Below, piece after piece: positions 1 through 10,734 of a stretch of 64,000 nt of DNA (position 1 is its first letter; each line of letters begins with the position of its first letter). The position numbers and the translations under genes were made by a program. Below the pieces are notes generated by a model. That model did not search any database. It saw nothing but the letters and a program-made list of their open reading frames with translations, and was not told the DNA's origin. The DNA is from Blepharisma stoltei (taxonomy: Eukaryota > Ciliophora > Heterotrichea > Heterotrichida > Blepharismidae): NCBI GenBank assembly GCA_914767885.1, contig CAJZBQ010000039.1:310001-374000 (forward strand), written 5' to 3'.

Positions 1-3000
1 GTGAAGAATTTGATGAATTTTGCTCCATAAACAGCTAAATCAGTGTTAGAAATAAAGCTTGCACCAAGGACTGGCTCTTTTTCGACTTTTGAGTTGCAGA
101 TCATTCTTTTAGCTTGCCATTCATAAACAGCCAAACTATGGTCGTCATCTTCTCCAATGCTCAATAAGCTTTTTCCATCTGGGGAAAATCCTACATGCTT
201 AATAGCTCTTCTATGAAATCCTGAAAGGCAAGAAATTCCTTGCAAAGTATCTGAGTCCCAGACATGGATTTCAAGCTCCCTTGATTTCCCTATATGAGCC
301 ATCTGCCCAGTAGCTACAATTTTTCTGTTCGGATGTATAGCAAGGCACACTACGTCGTCATCATGCATTTGGAAGAATTTCTGTTGCCTCGAAGCAGGGT
401 CCATCACAATTCCTAGTGCAGCTGCAGGATATACAACTTGTCCAGTCGATGTATATTTTAAGTTATTTCTTGAGTCAAATGACCTATATCCATGCACTTT
501 TATCAGTGTAATATTTTCATCTGGAGCTTTTCCTTGGTTTTTTGGTGGGGTATAATCATTTGGGGTGCTTGCTTTTAGCTCTCCTAGCCATGGCTTTACA
601 GCTAAAAATTGGTCGCCTTCTCCTACATTTTGAATATCAAATAAATTGGTCTCATCTCTGGTAGCTTCTAATAAATCATCGCTTGCATTAATTTCTATAT
701 GTTCTTCTGTATACTTCCATTGGAAAATTGCTTTGTCATTGCCTCCAGTTGTTATTAAATATCCATTTAAAAATGACAGATTTGTGACGTGAGAGGAGTG
801 GCCTTTGTAGACGTTAAATCCTGCACCTTTATTCACACAAGGATTTTTGAAGAGTTTTACTTGACCAAAATCATCGACAGTTGCGACGACCTTGTGGGAT
901 TTGCTTCTTTCTAAATTGTTAATATCGTCACCTCCTGAACAAGGAGGCCAAATGCCTTGAACAGGCCAGCCAAGCACACATGTCCATGTAGCCCAAGGCT
1001 CGTCTTTATAAGCAGTTGCACCATGAGGGTCTGCAGACCCTGAGCTTAAATTGTGATATAAAATTTCATAGCTTGTGCTGTTTGACTGAATAATATCGCC
1101 CGCCACTGAAAAATCTATATGAGTTACAGACGCAGTGTGGCCTTTAAATTTATTTTTTATTCTGTAGTTTTCGTTGACTGCATATATAAAAATCAGAAAA
1201 TCTTTGGCGCCGACTGCTACAGTGTTCCCGTTTGGAGAGAATTTGATATCTGTGATACATTTTGTTCTATCAAATTTAGTATCTTTGACAGCTAACTCCC
1301 CCCCCCGTGAGTGAACAAAACCATTAGAAAAATCGCTATTTTTTGCCCAAAAACCCACCCTCCGTGAGTGAAACAAAAATTTTTTTAATACAAAAATTTT
1401 TTATGGAAAAAAAAATTTGATATATAAATGATAATTAGTATAATGAAATCTAGAGCTAATTCTGTTTAATTTTAAATGAATTGCTTTTTAAAACATAAAT
1501 TTTATAAATTAAATTAATATTTGCTTTCCAATTTTTGCGAATTAGGATTTTTTTAAATTTCGAAAAAAAATATTTTTTTTTATAAAATTTATATATAAAT
1601 TTTTTTTTAAAAAAAAAAAAATTACCCCCCTCCGTGAGTGAACAAAATTTTTTTGTTCACTCACGGAGGGGGGGAGTAAGGAATTTCCATCTAAAATTAC
1701 AACTTTTCCGTTTTCTAAGCCTGCAAGTAAGACTGCTGCGTTGGGAGAATAAGCTAAAGCACCGCCTGGACCTTCTAGTTTTTTGCATGTTTTTTGCTTT
1801 CTGGTCGGCACATCCCACACTGCAAGCATGCATTCTTGGCCAAGTGTGGCAAATTCCAGCCTTGTAGGATGAGAACAGACTCCCCACAATTCTTTGTCAT
1901 AATGTCCTTTGAGCAGAGCTTTTGAATTTTGTCCGGTGACTTCAAATATTTCTCCTCCTCTAGTACCAATTAAAATTTTCCCTCCAGGCCCTTCACAAGC
2001 ACTGCGAGGCTTTGGCAAAATGCTTCCTAGGTCTTTGAGATCAATACTTTGGATTTTCCCCAAACTAAGGTCCAGTATATGGATAAAGCCATCGTTTCCT
2101 CCAGTAATAATCCCTTCTCCTCCAGTCCTTTGTCCAATGCACACCACAGGTGCTTCATGTACTTTTACAGCTTGAGAAAGGGTGCTTTCATTCCACTTAA
2201 AAACGCATCCATTAAATGCTCCAGTCACAGCACTCGCCCCTAAGAACCCAATTGACATTAAAGTTTGTTGCTGTGTCTGTGGGGTTTTTCCCCATCCAGT
2301 TCCTCTTTTAGCGGTAATAGCTCCATTTGCAATATTAATCACAGCAAACACCTTAACTCCACATGCAACGATTTTATTAGGTGTAGAAGGATGGAATTTT
2401 ATATCAAGAAACGTATCTTTTCCTACACTTCCACTGGCCACCACACTTTGCATAAGTCCAGGCTTGCCAGTTCCTCTTCCTAAGTCATAGACTACTACAA
2501 TTTTTTCTTCGTCAGCTCCTAGCCCAGCCACTTTAGTCCCATCTGCAGAGAAGCATACACATGTGATTCCTTTTTTTAAGATTCCTTTAAAACTTTTGAC
2601 GCATTCCATAGTTTCTGTATTCCATACACACATTAATGGAGTTCGGCCGATTTCTCCTGTAACAGCCATTGTGCCTTGAGGGTGTATATCAAAAGAAATG
2701 ATATCGTCTGTGTGAGCGATAAAGTGCTTTTGGGTATTTGTGCCTTGGTTAAGGACAATTCCTACAGCTGCGGTGTGGTAGACGACTTCTCCTCTGTTGG
2801 AGTATCTTAAGTTGTTTCTTACATCGTGGCATCTGTATCCATGGATATATTCCAGCTCTAAATTTGCATCTGGAGGGTCATCGTCTCCTTTTTTCGGCCT
2901 ATAGTTGCTTGGGACTGAATGCTTGACGACTCCTTCCCAAGGTTTTACAGCTAAAAATTGGTCTCCTTCTCCTACTTGTTCTAGCAAGAAAGGTGTATCG

Positions 3001-6000
3001 TCTAAAGTTTCAACTCCTTCTTTAACCCTTTCCTGAACAGTCGACCTTGACCATTCTCTTCGATTCGTCTCATTCTCCAAATCGCTGTCCATGCCTGGAT
3101 CTTCTTCAGAGCCAAAATTCGGTCTGATGTCCTCCACAGTAACAAGCTGCAAAACTTCAAGGATTTTTACAACTTCCACATCTCTAGTTATAAAGCTTAG
3201 CCACTCTGCAATGGTAATTTGATTATCATGGTTTAAATCAATTTTGGTAAACAGTCTTTGAGTCTTATCTTCTAATTCTTGCATTGTCATTGGGGAGCCA
3301 CCAGTCATATAGCATAGCGCATTCATTGAAGTCCTTACTCTCCTTAGTCAGTGAGCAAAAAATTAGCTCGAGCTAATTGTTTTTTAAAAATTTTTATATA
3401 GGGTTTTCCCCTATAAATAGTTATAGCTCATACCCCGTTATTGATTTTCCTATCGGGAGGGGTTCGATGGACGGTAGAAGCACCTTGAAAGACTCCATTG
3501 GGGTGATGAGAGAAATCTCTTGCACGCAGAGAGGAAAGAGATCCACAATTAATTAAAAAATTTAAATCCTAAACTAAAATCAGCGGAATCCTTAAAGAAT
3601 CAAGGTTAATTACCGAAAAGAATTTTTAATTTTCTGTGTTCATGCTCAAAGCCCTTTCTTCGTGGGAATAGTGGTCTTGCAATCTGAAATAAGGTGACCG
3701 CAATGAGGGCAAGTCCTTATAGAGTCATGGCAGCAGAATTGGTGCATGGGCTGAGAGCAGCAAACTGTGTACTTGAGTCCTGGACGACTTGTAAAGCAAA
3801 TGATGCATGGGAGAAGTCTTGAGTCCTCAGTGAGACTGAGTGAATCTGGGCCCAAGGAGAGTCTGGCAAAGATCTCTTCGACGTTCGTAGCCAAATACCT
3901 TCTGACAGTGCCACTCTTCCTGACTCTAGGCAAACGAGCTGTCATTGCGGCAGCGAGATGGGAATTCAGCATCCGAACTGGCTGACTCGTTCTGGGACTG
4001 CCTGATTCCCTTGTTGCATTTTGATCCAGGCCCAGACTAAAAAGAGCTGACTCTGGCTCATAGTAGTAAGCCAACGCCTTCAGATAGTCCTTTCCCAGAC
4101 GTCTATGTTAATCTTACATAGAAAACATTATTGTAGGGTTATGGCTGAAAGCGATTTCAAGGTACTTCTTTCTGGTTCCCTTGCACTTTCTTGGTGGAAG
4201 TTGGATTCTGGACCTCATCGGAAGGGGTTGAATTGAGATGTAGGCTGATGCCAAAAAGGGGATAGAGCAGAGGGTAATATCCGGGAGGAAATAGCCAATA
4301 TGTGATAAAAGAGCATAAAGGCTGCCTTTATCGTGATTTCCAGCAGCTTGAGAGAGTGAAATCTGAATAATTCTTACTTCTTGCGTCGCAGTTTGTTGTG
4401 TTCGTTCCATTTTTTATTGAATAATTTGCCGAGCCAAATAAATCTGACAAACTAAATAAAAAAGTGAAAATGGAAGAGGATGTACTTAGAAAATGCTATT
4501 TACATAAATTTATAATTGATTTAATAATATTTTTATATCAAATTAATTTGGGGGCTTTTTATTGAATTTTATTGATAAAATTAAATGGATTATAATTTTA
4601 AATGGTTCGAACTAAAAACTCTACCTCAGAGAAAAGCAAGCCCATAGTTCCTAACCCTCAAGGATCATGAACACCAATGGATAACTATCTTGAGTCTGCC
4701 CAGGAAAATATTGAATTAGACCATGGCTACTTTATTCGGAAAATCAATGATGAAAGCCTCGACCACGATGAATATGAACTAGTTCTTTTAACATGGGGAC
4801 GTATCAAGGCCTCATATTGAACTGAAGATGAGGAAGAAGATGTCAAACAACCTAAGCCTACCAAAAAACGGAAAAAAAAATGAAATGAATGAAGTGATTT
4901 CCGAACCTCAGAAAAAGGCCATCAATTATTTTGTTCAAAGTGATCGCTATTTCAAGTTTGAATTCGACAATCATGTATTTCCATCAAATCATATTAGAAC
5001 TTTGGTCGAAGGCTTCAAATGGGTGCAGAAATGGTCGTCAGACACTTTTACCCTCTTTGACGAGGAAAATGAATACAGGACGTCTATTTTTGAAAATTTA
5101 TGAATGGATCACCGCCAGAAAAAAGTTAAATATTTACTGGGATTCACGCAGAAAAAAAGGAGAAAACTATATTGAAGTGTGCTTGCTAAAGTTCGACCAT
5201 GAGGGGAAAAGGTCAAATATTACCGGCTGGGGCAACAATCATAAGCTATTGAAGAGGGCAATTTTCAATAAATTTGATAAAGGATGAATGAGAAGTGATT
5301 TGCTCGAAGCCAAAAAGAAAGTCCTACAAATTCAATGATGGACTATTTGCGAGGGACTTTTGTTTCTGATTGGTGCAAAAAGCAATCCATTACTGAAACA
5401 GAATTATTTTGACTCAAAGGATTGAAGCACCACCAGAAACTCAACCAGAAGGTCCAATTTATTATGAAGGTTGAATTGTGGATTGTTATCGCTTTGGAAT
5501 GTCCTTAAATGAAAGACCTCTTCAAGGAATTGAAAGTGATATGTGTTTTGAGTGTGCAGTTATTGCAGCTGCAATCGGAATGAATAGGACCATTCCGGTT
5601 GATATTTTCAGAAAAAATAACCTTGGAAAGAATCAGTTGGATCTTGTTATGAGCAGGATGGGTGTGCAGTGCAGAAATCTTAAGCAGAAAAACCTAAACT
5701 CTGAACTCAATCTAAAGAAAATCATCTCATCTTGAAGCTGGATCAAGATAAAGGACCGCCTCATATTTGCTATTGCGTGAAGAATGGATGTGAGCCTGCT
5801 CAAATTTTTAATTCGTGGAGAATGAAGCCTTGCCAAGCTAAAACTTTGAGGTTGAAAGATACCATTGAGTTGAAGGATTGTGCAGGATCAAGAAGCCAAT
5901 TCTTCTTAACTGAAGTTATTTTACTTTCTTAACGGATAATAAATAACTTCTTATTCACTTAATTTTAATTTTTTATGAAACTTGAGTTTTTCATTTGATG

Positions 6001-9000
6001 CCATTCTCGGTTTCTCTTTTATCAAGCATAAGTCCAAAAATTATTGGAGATTTTGGAGATGATTCAACTGAAGCCTTAACTCTTGAAGATCTTTGATGGG
6101 TTAACTGGGGGGGAGTCGCACTTTTAAATTTTTATCTATTAACTATTTCAAGTGAGTTTCTGGTTAGAGGACGCCATCTTGACGACACCTTGTAGCAAGT
6201 GTAAGTCCAAAAATTATTGGAGATTTTTGGAGATGATTCAACTGAAGCCTTAACTCTTGAAGATCTTTGATGGGTTAACGGGGGGAGTCGCACTTTTGAA
6301 TTTTGTATATATAGGATTTCATGCCGGTTTCTGCTTAGAGGACGCCATCTTGACGACACCTTGTAGCAAGCATAAGTCCAAAAATTATTGGAGATTTTTG
6401 GAGATGATTCAACTGAAGTCTTAACTATTAGAGACCTTTGATAGCTTAACTGGGGGAGTCGCACTTTTAAATTTTTCTATATATAGGATTTTATGTCAGC
6501 TCCTGCATAAAGGGTGCCATCTTGACGATATCTTGTATCAAGCATAAGTCCAAAAATTATTGGAGATTTTTGGAGATGATTCAACTGAAGTCTTAACTAT
6601 TGGAGACCTTTGATAGGTTAACAGGGGGAGTCGCACTTTTAAATTTTTTTCTATTAACTTATTCAAGTGAGATTTTTCATAGAGGACGCCATCTTGGCGA
6701 CACTTGACAACATCTTGTAACAAGCATAAGTCCAAAAATTATTGGGGATTTTTGGAGATATCTTAACTGAAGCCTTAACTCTTGGAGACCTTTGATGGGT
6801 TAGCGGGGGGAGTCGCACTTTTGAATTTTTCTATTAACTATTTCAAGTGCGTTTTTGCATATAGGACACCATCTTAACGACATCTTGTAGTAAGCATAAG
6901 TCCAAAAATTATTGGAGATTTTTGGAGATGATTCAACTGAAGCCTTAACTCTTGAAGACCTTTGATGGGTTAATGGGGGGAGTCGCACTTTTGAATTTTT
7001 GTATATATAGGATTTCATGCCGGTTTCTGCTTAGAGGACGCCATCTTGCAGCAAGCATAAGTCCAAAAATTATTGGAGATTTTTGGAGATGTATTAACTG
7101 AAGCCTTAACTCTTGAAGACCTTTGATGGGTTAACGGGGGGAGCCGCACTTTTAAATGTGTTTGTCAATAAATTATTTCAAGTGAGTTTTTGCATAGAGG
7201 ACGCCATATTGATGGCATCTTGTATCAAGCATAAAGTCCAAAAATTATTGGAGTTTTTGGAGATGATTTAACTGAAGCCTTAACTCTTGAAGACCTTTAA
7301 TAGCTTAACTGGGGGAGTCGCACTTTTAAATTTTTCTATATATAGGATTTCATGTCAGCTCCTGCATAAAGGGCGCCATCTTGACGACATCTTGTATCAA
7401 GCATAAGTCCAAAAATTATTGGAGATTTTAAGAGATGTCTCAACTGAAGCATTAACTCTTGGAGACCTTTGATAGGCTAACGGGGGGAGTCGAACTTTTA
7501 AATTTTTTTCTATTAACTGTTTCAAGTTAGTTTCTTCATAGAGGACGCCATATTGTATCATGCATAAGTCCAAAAATTATTGGAGATTTTAAGAGATGTC
7601 TCAACTGAAGTAACAACTCTTGGAGACCTTTGATGGTTAATGGGGGAGCCACACTTTTGAATTATTTACTAGGTATCATTAAATATCAATTATCACATAC
7701 ATAAACAAATAATTAAAATTGATAAAATCTATTACACTAATCTCCTAAATCTACCAAATTAATTGCGTTCATAATGTATTTCTTCAAGATATTTCTAATT
7801 ATACTTCCAACGTTTAAATTTTCTTCTACATAATCAATAGCTAAGTTCAGCTTTCTGAGTATAGAGCTATGCTCAAGCATGTGAAATTTGTTTTTTATCA
7901 TCGATATAATTCTCTCAACAAATGCAAATTGAGGTGTATATGGCGAATTAAACACAATATTAATTAACAGCTTTTTGTATAAATTGATGTTTTCGTAGGT
8001 TTTATGAACTCCAGCATTATCTAAGAATATAACAGTATTTTCTCTGAAATTTTGATTTCTATTTTCTAAAAGATGAACTAAATCTGCAATAAAGCAATTA
8101 AATGTGTGTGTCTATTATTTCCTCCTTCAATTGCTCTTCAGGCAATTATTCCATTACTACTTGATACTGCTAAAATAACTGTATAGTTTCTATAATTTGG
8201 CTTTTTAAATGAAATGCATTTTTGACCCTTTTTACTCCATCCGTGACTTCTGCTGCTGTTATCAATATGAAATTCGTCGATATTTATGATTTCATTATTT
8301 CTCTCCAAAATTTCTAAATAACGAAATGCTACATTTTGGCGCTTGATCAGGTTTATATTAGAAACCCGATTGATTGGGTGCTCTCAGCATTTTTTGAATG
8401 TATAGCCAAGCTTTTTCATGCATTTGTACGCTTGCTTGCAAGTAACCCTTTCATCTACTAATTGCTTATTTAATTTTTCAACTCTTTCAGGAATTGAAAT
8501 TGTTGGATCACCATTTAAGCACGCTTCAGTCAATGCAAGTGAAGCTGCACTACTGAGCTTTAATGGCTTATCGCTCCTTCCATCTTCAATAGAATTACCT
8601 TTCCCTATGTTTTGTAAGGATTCTTTTCACTGTGCATGGAGACACTCCAAACTTTTTTCCAATTTCTGCATACGTGGCAAGTTGATGAGAATTATAGAAT
8701 TAATAATTCTCATTTTATCTTCAAGCTTGATTTTATAATTTCTTTTGTGCTTTTTAAATTTTTTTAATTGATTCCTCATCGATATTGATGTTGAGATTAT
8801 TTGCATTGGTGCTTTCTTGGATTCTGTTTGTATGGTCTCCATAATCAAATTCAATAAGGAACTGAATCTTTTTCTTTATTTGATGCAAAAAATCAGTATT
8901 GTTAGCATTTTCATTTTGTATGGAGCTTGGCTCCCAAATTTCATAAAAGCTTTGAGCAGGAGAATTCTCATATTCAGCTGTATTGATAATGCAAGTCTTA

Positions 9001-10709
9001 ACGAAAAGATACTTTTCAAAGTTTAAAAGGGGTCATTAAATCTGTTTGATGCACTGTTATATTTTGTGTGTGTTGCAAGCACATCCTCTTCCATTTTCAC
9101 TTTTTATTTAGTTTGTCAGATTTATTTGGCTCGGCAAATTATTCAATAAAAAATGGAACGAACACAACAAACTGCGACGCAAGAAGTAAGAATTATTCAG
9201 ATTTCACTCTCTCAAGCTGCTGGAAATCACGATAAAGGCAGCCTTTATGCTCTTTTATCACATATTGGCTATTTCCTCCCGGATATTACCCTCTGCTCTA
9301 TCCCCTTTTTGGCATCAGCCTACATCTCAATTCAACCCCTTCCGATGAGGTCCAGAATCCAACTTCCACCAAGAAAGTGCAAGGGAACCAGAAAGAAGTA
9401 CCTTGAAATCGCTTTCAGCCATAACCCTACAATAATGTTTTCTATGTAAGATTAACATAGACGTCTGGGAAAGGACTATCTGAAGGCGTTGGCTTACTAC
9501 TATGAGCCAGAGTCAGCTCTTTTTAGTCTGGGCCTGGATCAAAATGCAACAAGGGAATCAGGCAGTCCCAGAACGAGTCAGCCAGTTCGGATGCTGAATT
9601 CCCATCTCGCTGCCGCAATGACAGCTCGTTTGCCTAGAGTCAGGAAGAGTGGCACTGTCAGAAGGTATTTGGCTACGAACGTCGAAGAGATCTTTGCCAG
9701 ACTCTCCTTGGGCCCAGATTCACTCAGTCTCACTGAGGACTCAAGACTTCTCCCATGCATCATTTGCTTTACAAGTCGTCCAGGACTCAAGTACACAGTT
9801 TGCTGCTCTCAGCCCATGCACCAATTCTGCTGCCATGACTCTATAAGGACTTGCCCTCATTGCGGTCACCTTATTTCAGATTGCAAGACCACTATTCCCA
9901 CGAAAGAAAAGGGGCTTTGAGCATGAACACAGAAAATTAAAATTCTTTTCGGTAAATTAACCTTGATTCTTTAAGGATTCCGCTGATTTTAGTTTAGGAT
10001 TTAAATTTTTTAATTAATTGTGGATCTCTTTCCTCTCTGCGTGCAAGAGATTTCTCTCATCACCCCAATGGAGTCTTTCAAGGTGCTTCTACCGTCCATC
10101 GAACCCCTCCCGATAGGAAAATCAATAACGGGGTATGAGCTATATAGCTTTTTTTTGATATTCAAGAAATTCCCAAATCCACAAAATTGGACAGTAAAAG
10201 TTAACTTAATTTATTTAAATTTATGTTTTAAATGCAAATAAGCTCGAGATTTAATTTTGATTAATTTTCACTACAAAAAATCTTTTTTTCTACTCATATA
10301 GGATGGGTTTTTTTTAGTAAAAATAGGATTTTTCCAAATTTTTTTTTCGCTCACAAGAGGGAGCTAACAATATGATTAATTCATCAAAGGTGATTGCTTG
10401 AGAATGGTCAAAATCGTAGAGCTCAAACAGTAAGTCGGCTTTTACCTCTAATGAAGCGTCACAAATAATAATCATCCCTGCAATAAACTCATAGGCGTCG
10501 ATTTTGTCCCTGCCGTGCTGATCGAAGATTTGAAAAACTGTATCGAGCTGGTCTGGCTTTGCCTTATAGAGCGTTGCTACTTCTTCGCGGTCGAGACCAA
10601 AAGAATCGCTGATGAGCTCAAATCTCTCTCGGAGGTGGCTGGCTTGATCTCCTGAAATGACCAAGGATTTTAGTCCCGGGTGTAACTGGTGAGATTCACT
10701 TATACCCAT
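1..10709 (-). CDS. EF-hand / EML-type WD-repeat protein, 3' end off window, split by two IESs
   Basis: The gene is read on the minus strand from ATG at 10709 in three segments: 10709-10365, 3335-1677 and 1292 to the window edge. Joining at TA gives at least 1,098 residues without a stop. The N-terminus holds calcium-binding EF loops (DQHGRDKIDAYE, DFDHSQAITFDE) and, after the first junction, a canonical loop DLNHDNQITIAE. HELP-type segments follow (motif AVKPWEG...NLRY, then a second AVKPWLG...NLKY), each leading a set of WD repeats, as in the multi-propeller EML5/EML6 microtubule-binding proteins. A role on axonemal or cortical microtubules, modulated by calcium, is inferred from the family. 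The stop lies beyond position 1. It starts 26 bp downstream of the stop of the next gene on the same strand. Confidence 0.9.
1295..1678. mobile_element. IES: MITE with GTGAGTGAACAAAA arms (384 bp)
   Basis: The insert lies between TA at 1293-1294 and TA at 1677-1678 inside the EML-like gene. Removal joins codons as N-S-L-A-V-K-D in frame. The ends are C-runs plus inverted arms containing GTGAGTGAACAAAA; the 3' end holds a perfect arm-arm hairpin. Its AT-rich core recurs at 10.9, 20.9, 43.2 and 55.6 kb. From memory this resembles the abundant Blepharisma BogoMITE; the name was not checked. Confidence 0.9.
3424..4483 (+). repeat. Left terminal inverted repeat of the transposon
   Basis: About 1,060 bp, nearly identical in reverse complement to 9081-10142. 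The visible differences are mainly small A-run length changes, such as the 3-nt difference near the RING gene 3' end. Similarity stops abruptly at 4483. Confidence 0.93.
3646..4410 (-). CDS. RING-type zinc-finger protein, left copy (transposon-borne)
   Basis: ATG at 4410; a 15-nt intron at 4103-4117 (GTAAGATTAACATAG on the minus strand) joins two frames, giving 249 residues ending TKKGL. The C-terminal third has a C-x2-C ... C-C ... H-x2-C-C-H ... C-P-x-C spacing (CIICFTSRPGLKYTVCC, MHQFCCH, CPHCG), typical of a RING or related treble-clef finger, so an E3-ligase-like role is possible. The N-terminal part resembles nothing I recognise. It is germline-limited because it lies inside an IES. The reading frame is intact although the transposase of the same element is broken. 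Confidence 0.75.
4602..5932 (+). pseudogene. Transposon-internal protein, frameshifted, unknown
   Basis: Starting at ATG 4602, a coding-like stretch using TGA as Trp (MVRTKNSTSEKSKPIV...) continues across at least three frame changes, one at an A9 run near 4876. Later pieces include FKWVQKWSSDTFTLFDEEN (about 5020-5080) and MCFECAVIAAAIGMNRTIPV (about 5540-5600), then PPHICYCVKNG (about 5757-5790). The Cys followed by a distant His is loosely like a papain/C39-type protease, but this is only a guess. It is probably a second transposon gene, now decayed. Confidence 0.5.
6025..7665. repeat. Tandem array, ten units of about 170 bp
   Basis: The landmark GCATAAGTCCAAAAATTATT recurs at about 6025, 6199, 6370, 6541, 6724, 6893, 7053, 7229, 7400 and 7561, spaced 160-183 bp apart. 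Each unit also contains a GGGGGAGTCGCACTTTT block and a CCATCTTG block. Short open frames here are repeat artefacts. Confidence 0.92.
7737..9026 (-). pseudogene. Tc1/mariner-like DD34E transposase, frameshifted
   Basis: Reading the minus strand with TGA as Trp gives an HTH-like region (ATYAEIGKKFGVSPCTVKRI, about 8620-8680). It is followed by IINIDEFHID (first Asp, about 8280), VIFLDNAGVHKT (second Asp, about 8030) and FNSPYTPQFAFVERI (Glu, about 7930). Second Asp to Glu leaves 34 residues between them, the Tc1-type DD34E spacing. At least one frameshift near 8105 (after the GGNNR segment) and stops near 8750 break it. The last 72 residues are open to the stop at 7737. Confidence 0.85.
9081..10142 (+). 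repeat. Right terminal inverted repeat of the transposon
   Basis: Reverse-complement partner of 3424-4483, about 1,062 bp. It carries the second RING-type gene and ends in GGGGTATGAGCTA next to TA. Confidence 0.93.
9153..9920 (+). CDS. RING-type zinc-finger protein, right copy (transposon-borne)
   Basis: ATG 9153 to TGA-free stop at 9918-9920, with the same 15-nt intron (9446-9460, GTAAGATTAACATAG) as the left copy. The spliced product is 250 residues and continues IMFS-I-RLGKDYLKAL across the junction. Without splicing the frame stops at TAA just after FSM. It is identical to the left copy except for one extra residue (TKEKGL). The cysteine/histidine pattern is as described for 3646-4410. 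Conservation of a correctly spliceable intron in both arms argues for recent functional constraint or gene conversion. Confidence 0.75.
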
Positions 10710-10734
10710 TTTATTATAACTGATTTAAAAATAG

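Larger units (their letters stand above)
3424..10142. mobile_element. Tc1-like DNA transposon with 1.06-kb terminal inverted repeats
   Basis: The ends are TAGCTCATACCCCG and its complement, each flanked by TA (3422-3423, 10143-10144), the expected Tc1/mariner target duplication. Between the inverted repeats lie frameshifted plus-strand coding remnants, a tandem array of 170-bp units and a minus-strand DD34E transposase pseudogene. Each inverted repeat carries one intact RING-type gene. Total 6,719 bp. Long inverted repeats carrying genes are unusual for Tc1-like elements. Confidence 0.85.
3338..10366. mobile_element. IES: 7.03-kb composite (Tc1-like transposon inside a MITE)
   Basis: This insert lies between TA 3336-3337 and TA 10365-10366. 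Removal fuses two EF-hand-bearing segments of the EML-like gene in frame (DELIILL/RTSMNALCY). The outer ends (3338-3421 and 10145-10366) match the arms and AT-rich core of the GTGAGTGAAC MITE family, including the TTTAAATTTATGTTTTAAA core and CGCTCAC arm. The interior 6.7 kb is an unrelated transposon flanked by TA on each side. It appears to be a MITE that received a transposon, the whole unit now being one IES. Confidence 0.88.

Noticed and set aside
6132-7018. Several overlapping frames with a repeated SSPKISNNFWTY peptide
   Set aside because: The peptide repeats because the 170-bp DNA unit repeats; stop codons differ between units and there is no start signal.
8418-9026. Plus-strand open frames of 69-106 codons
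   Set aside because: They are antisense to the transposase pseudogene, which has clear motifs on the other strand.
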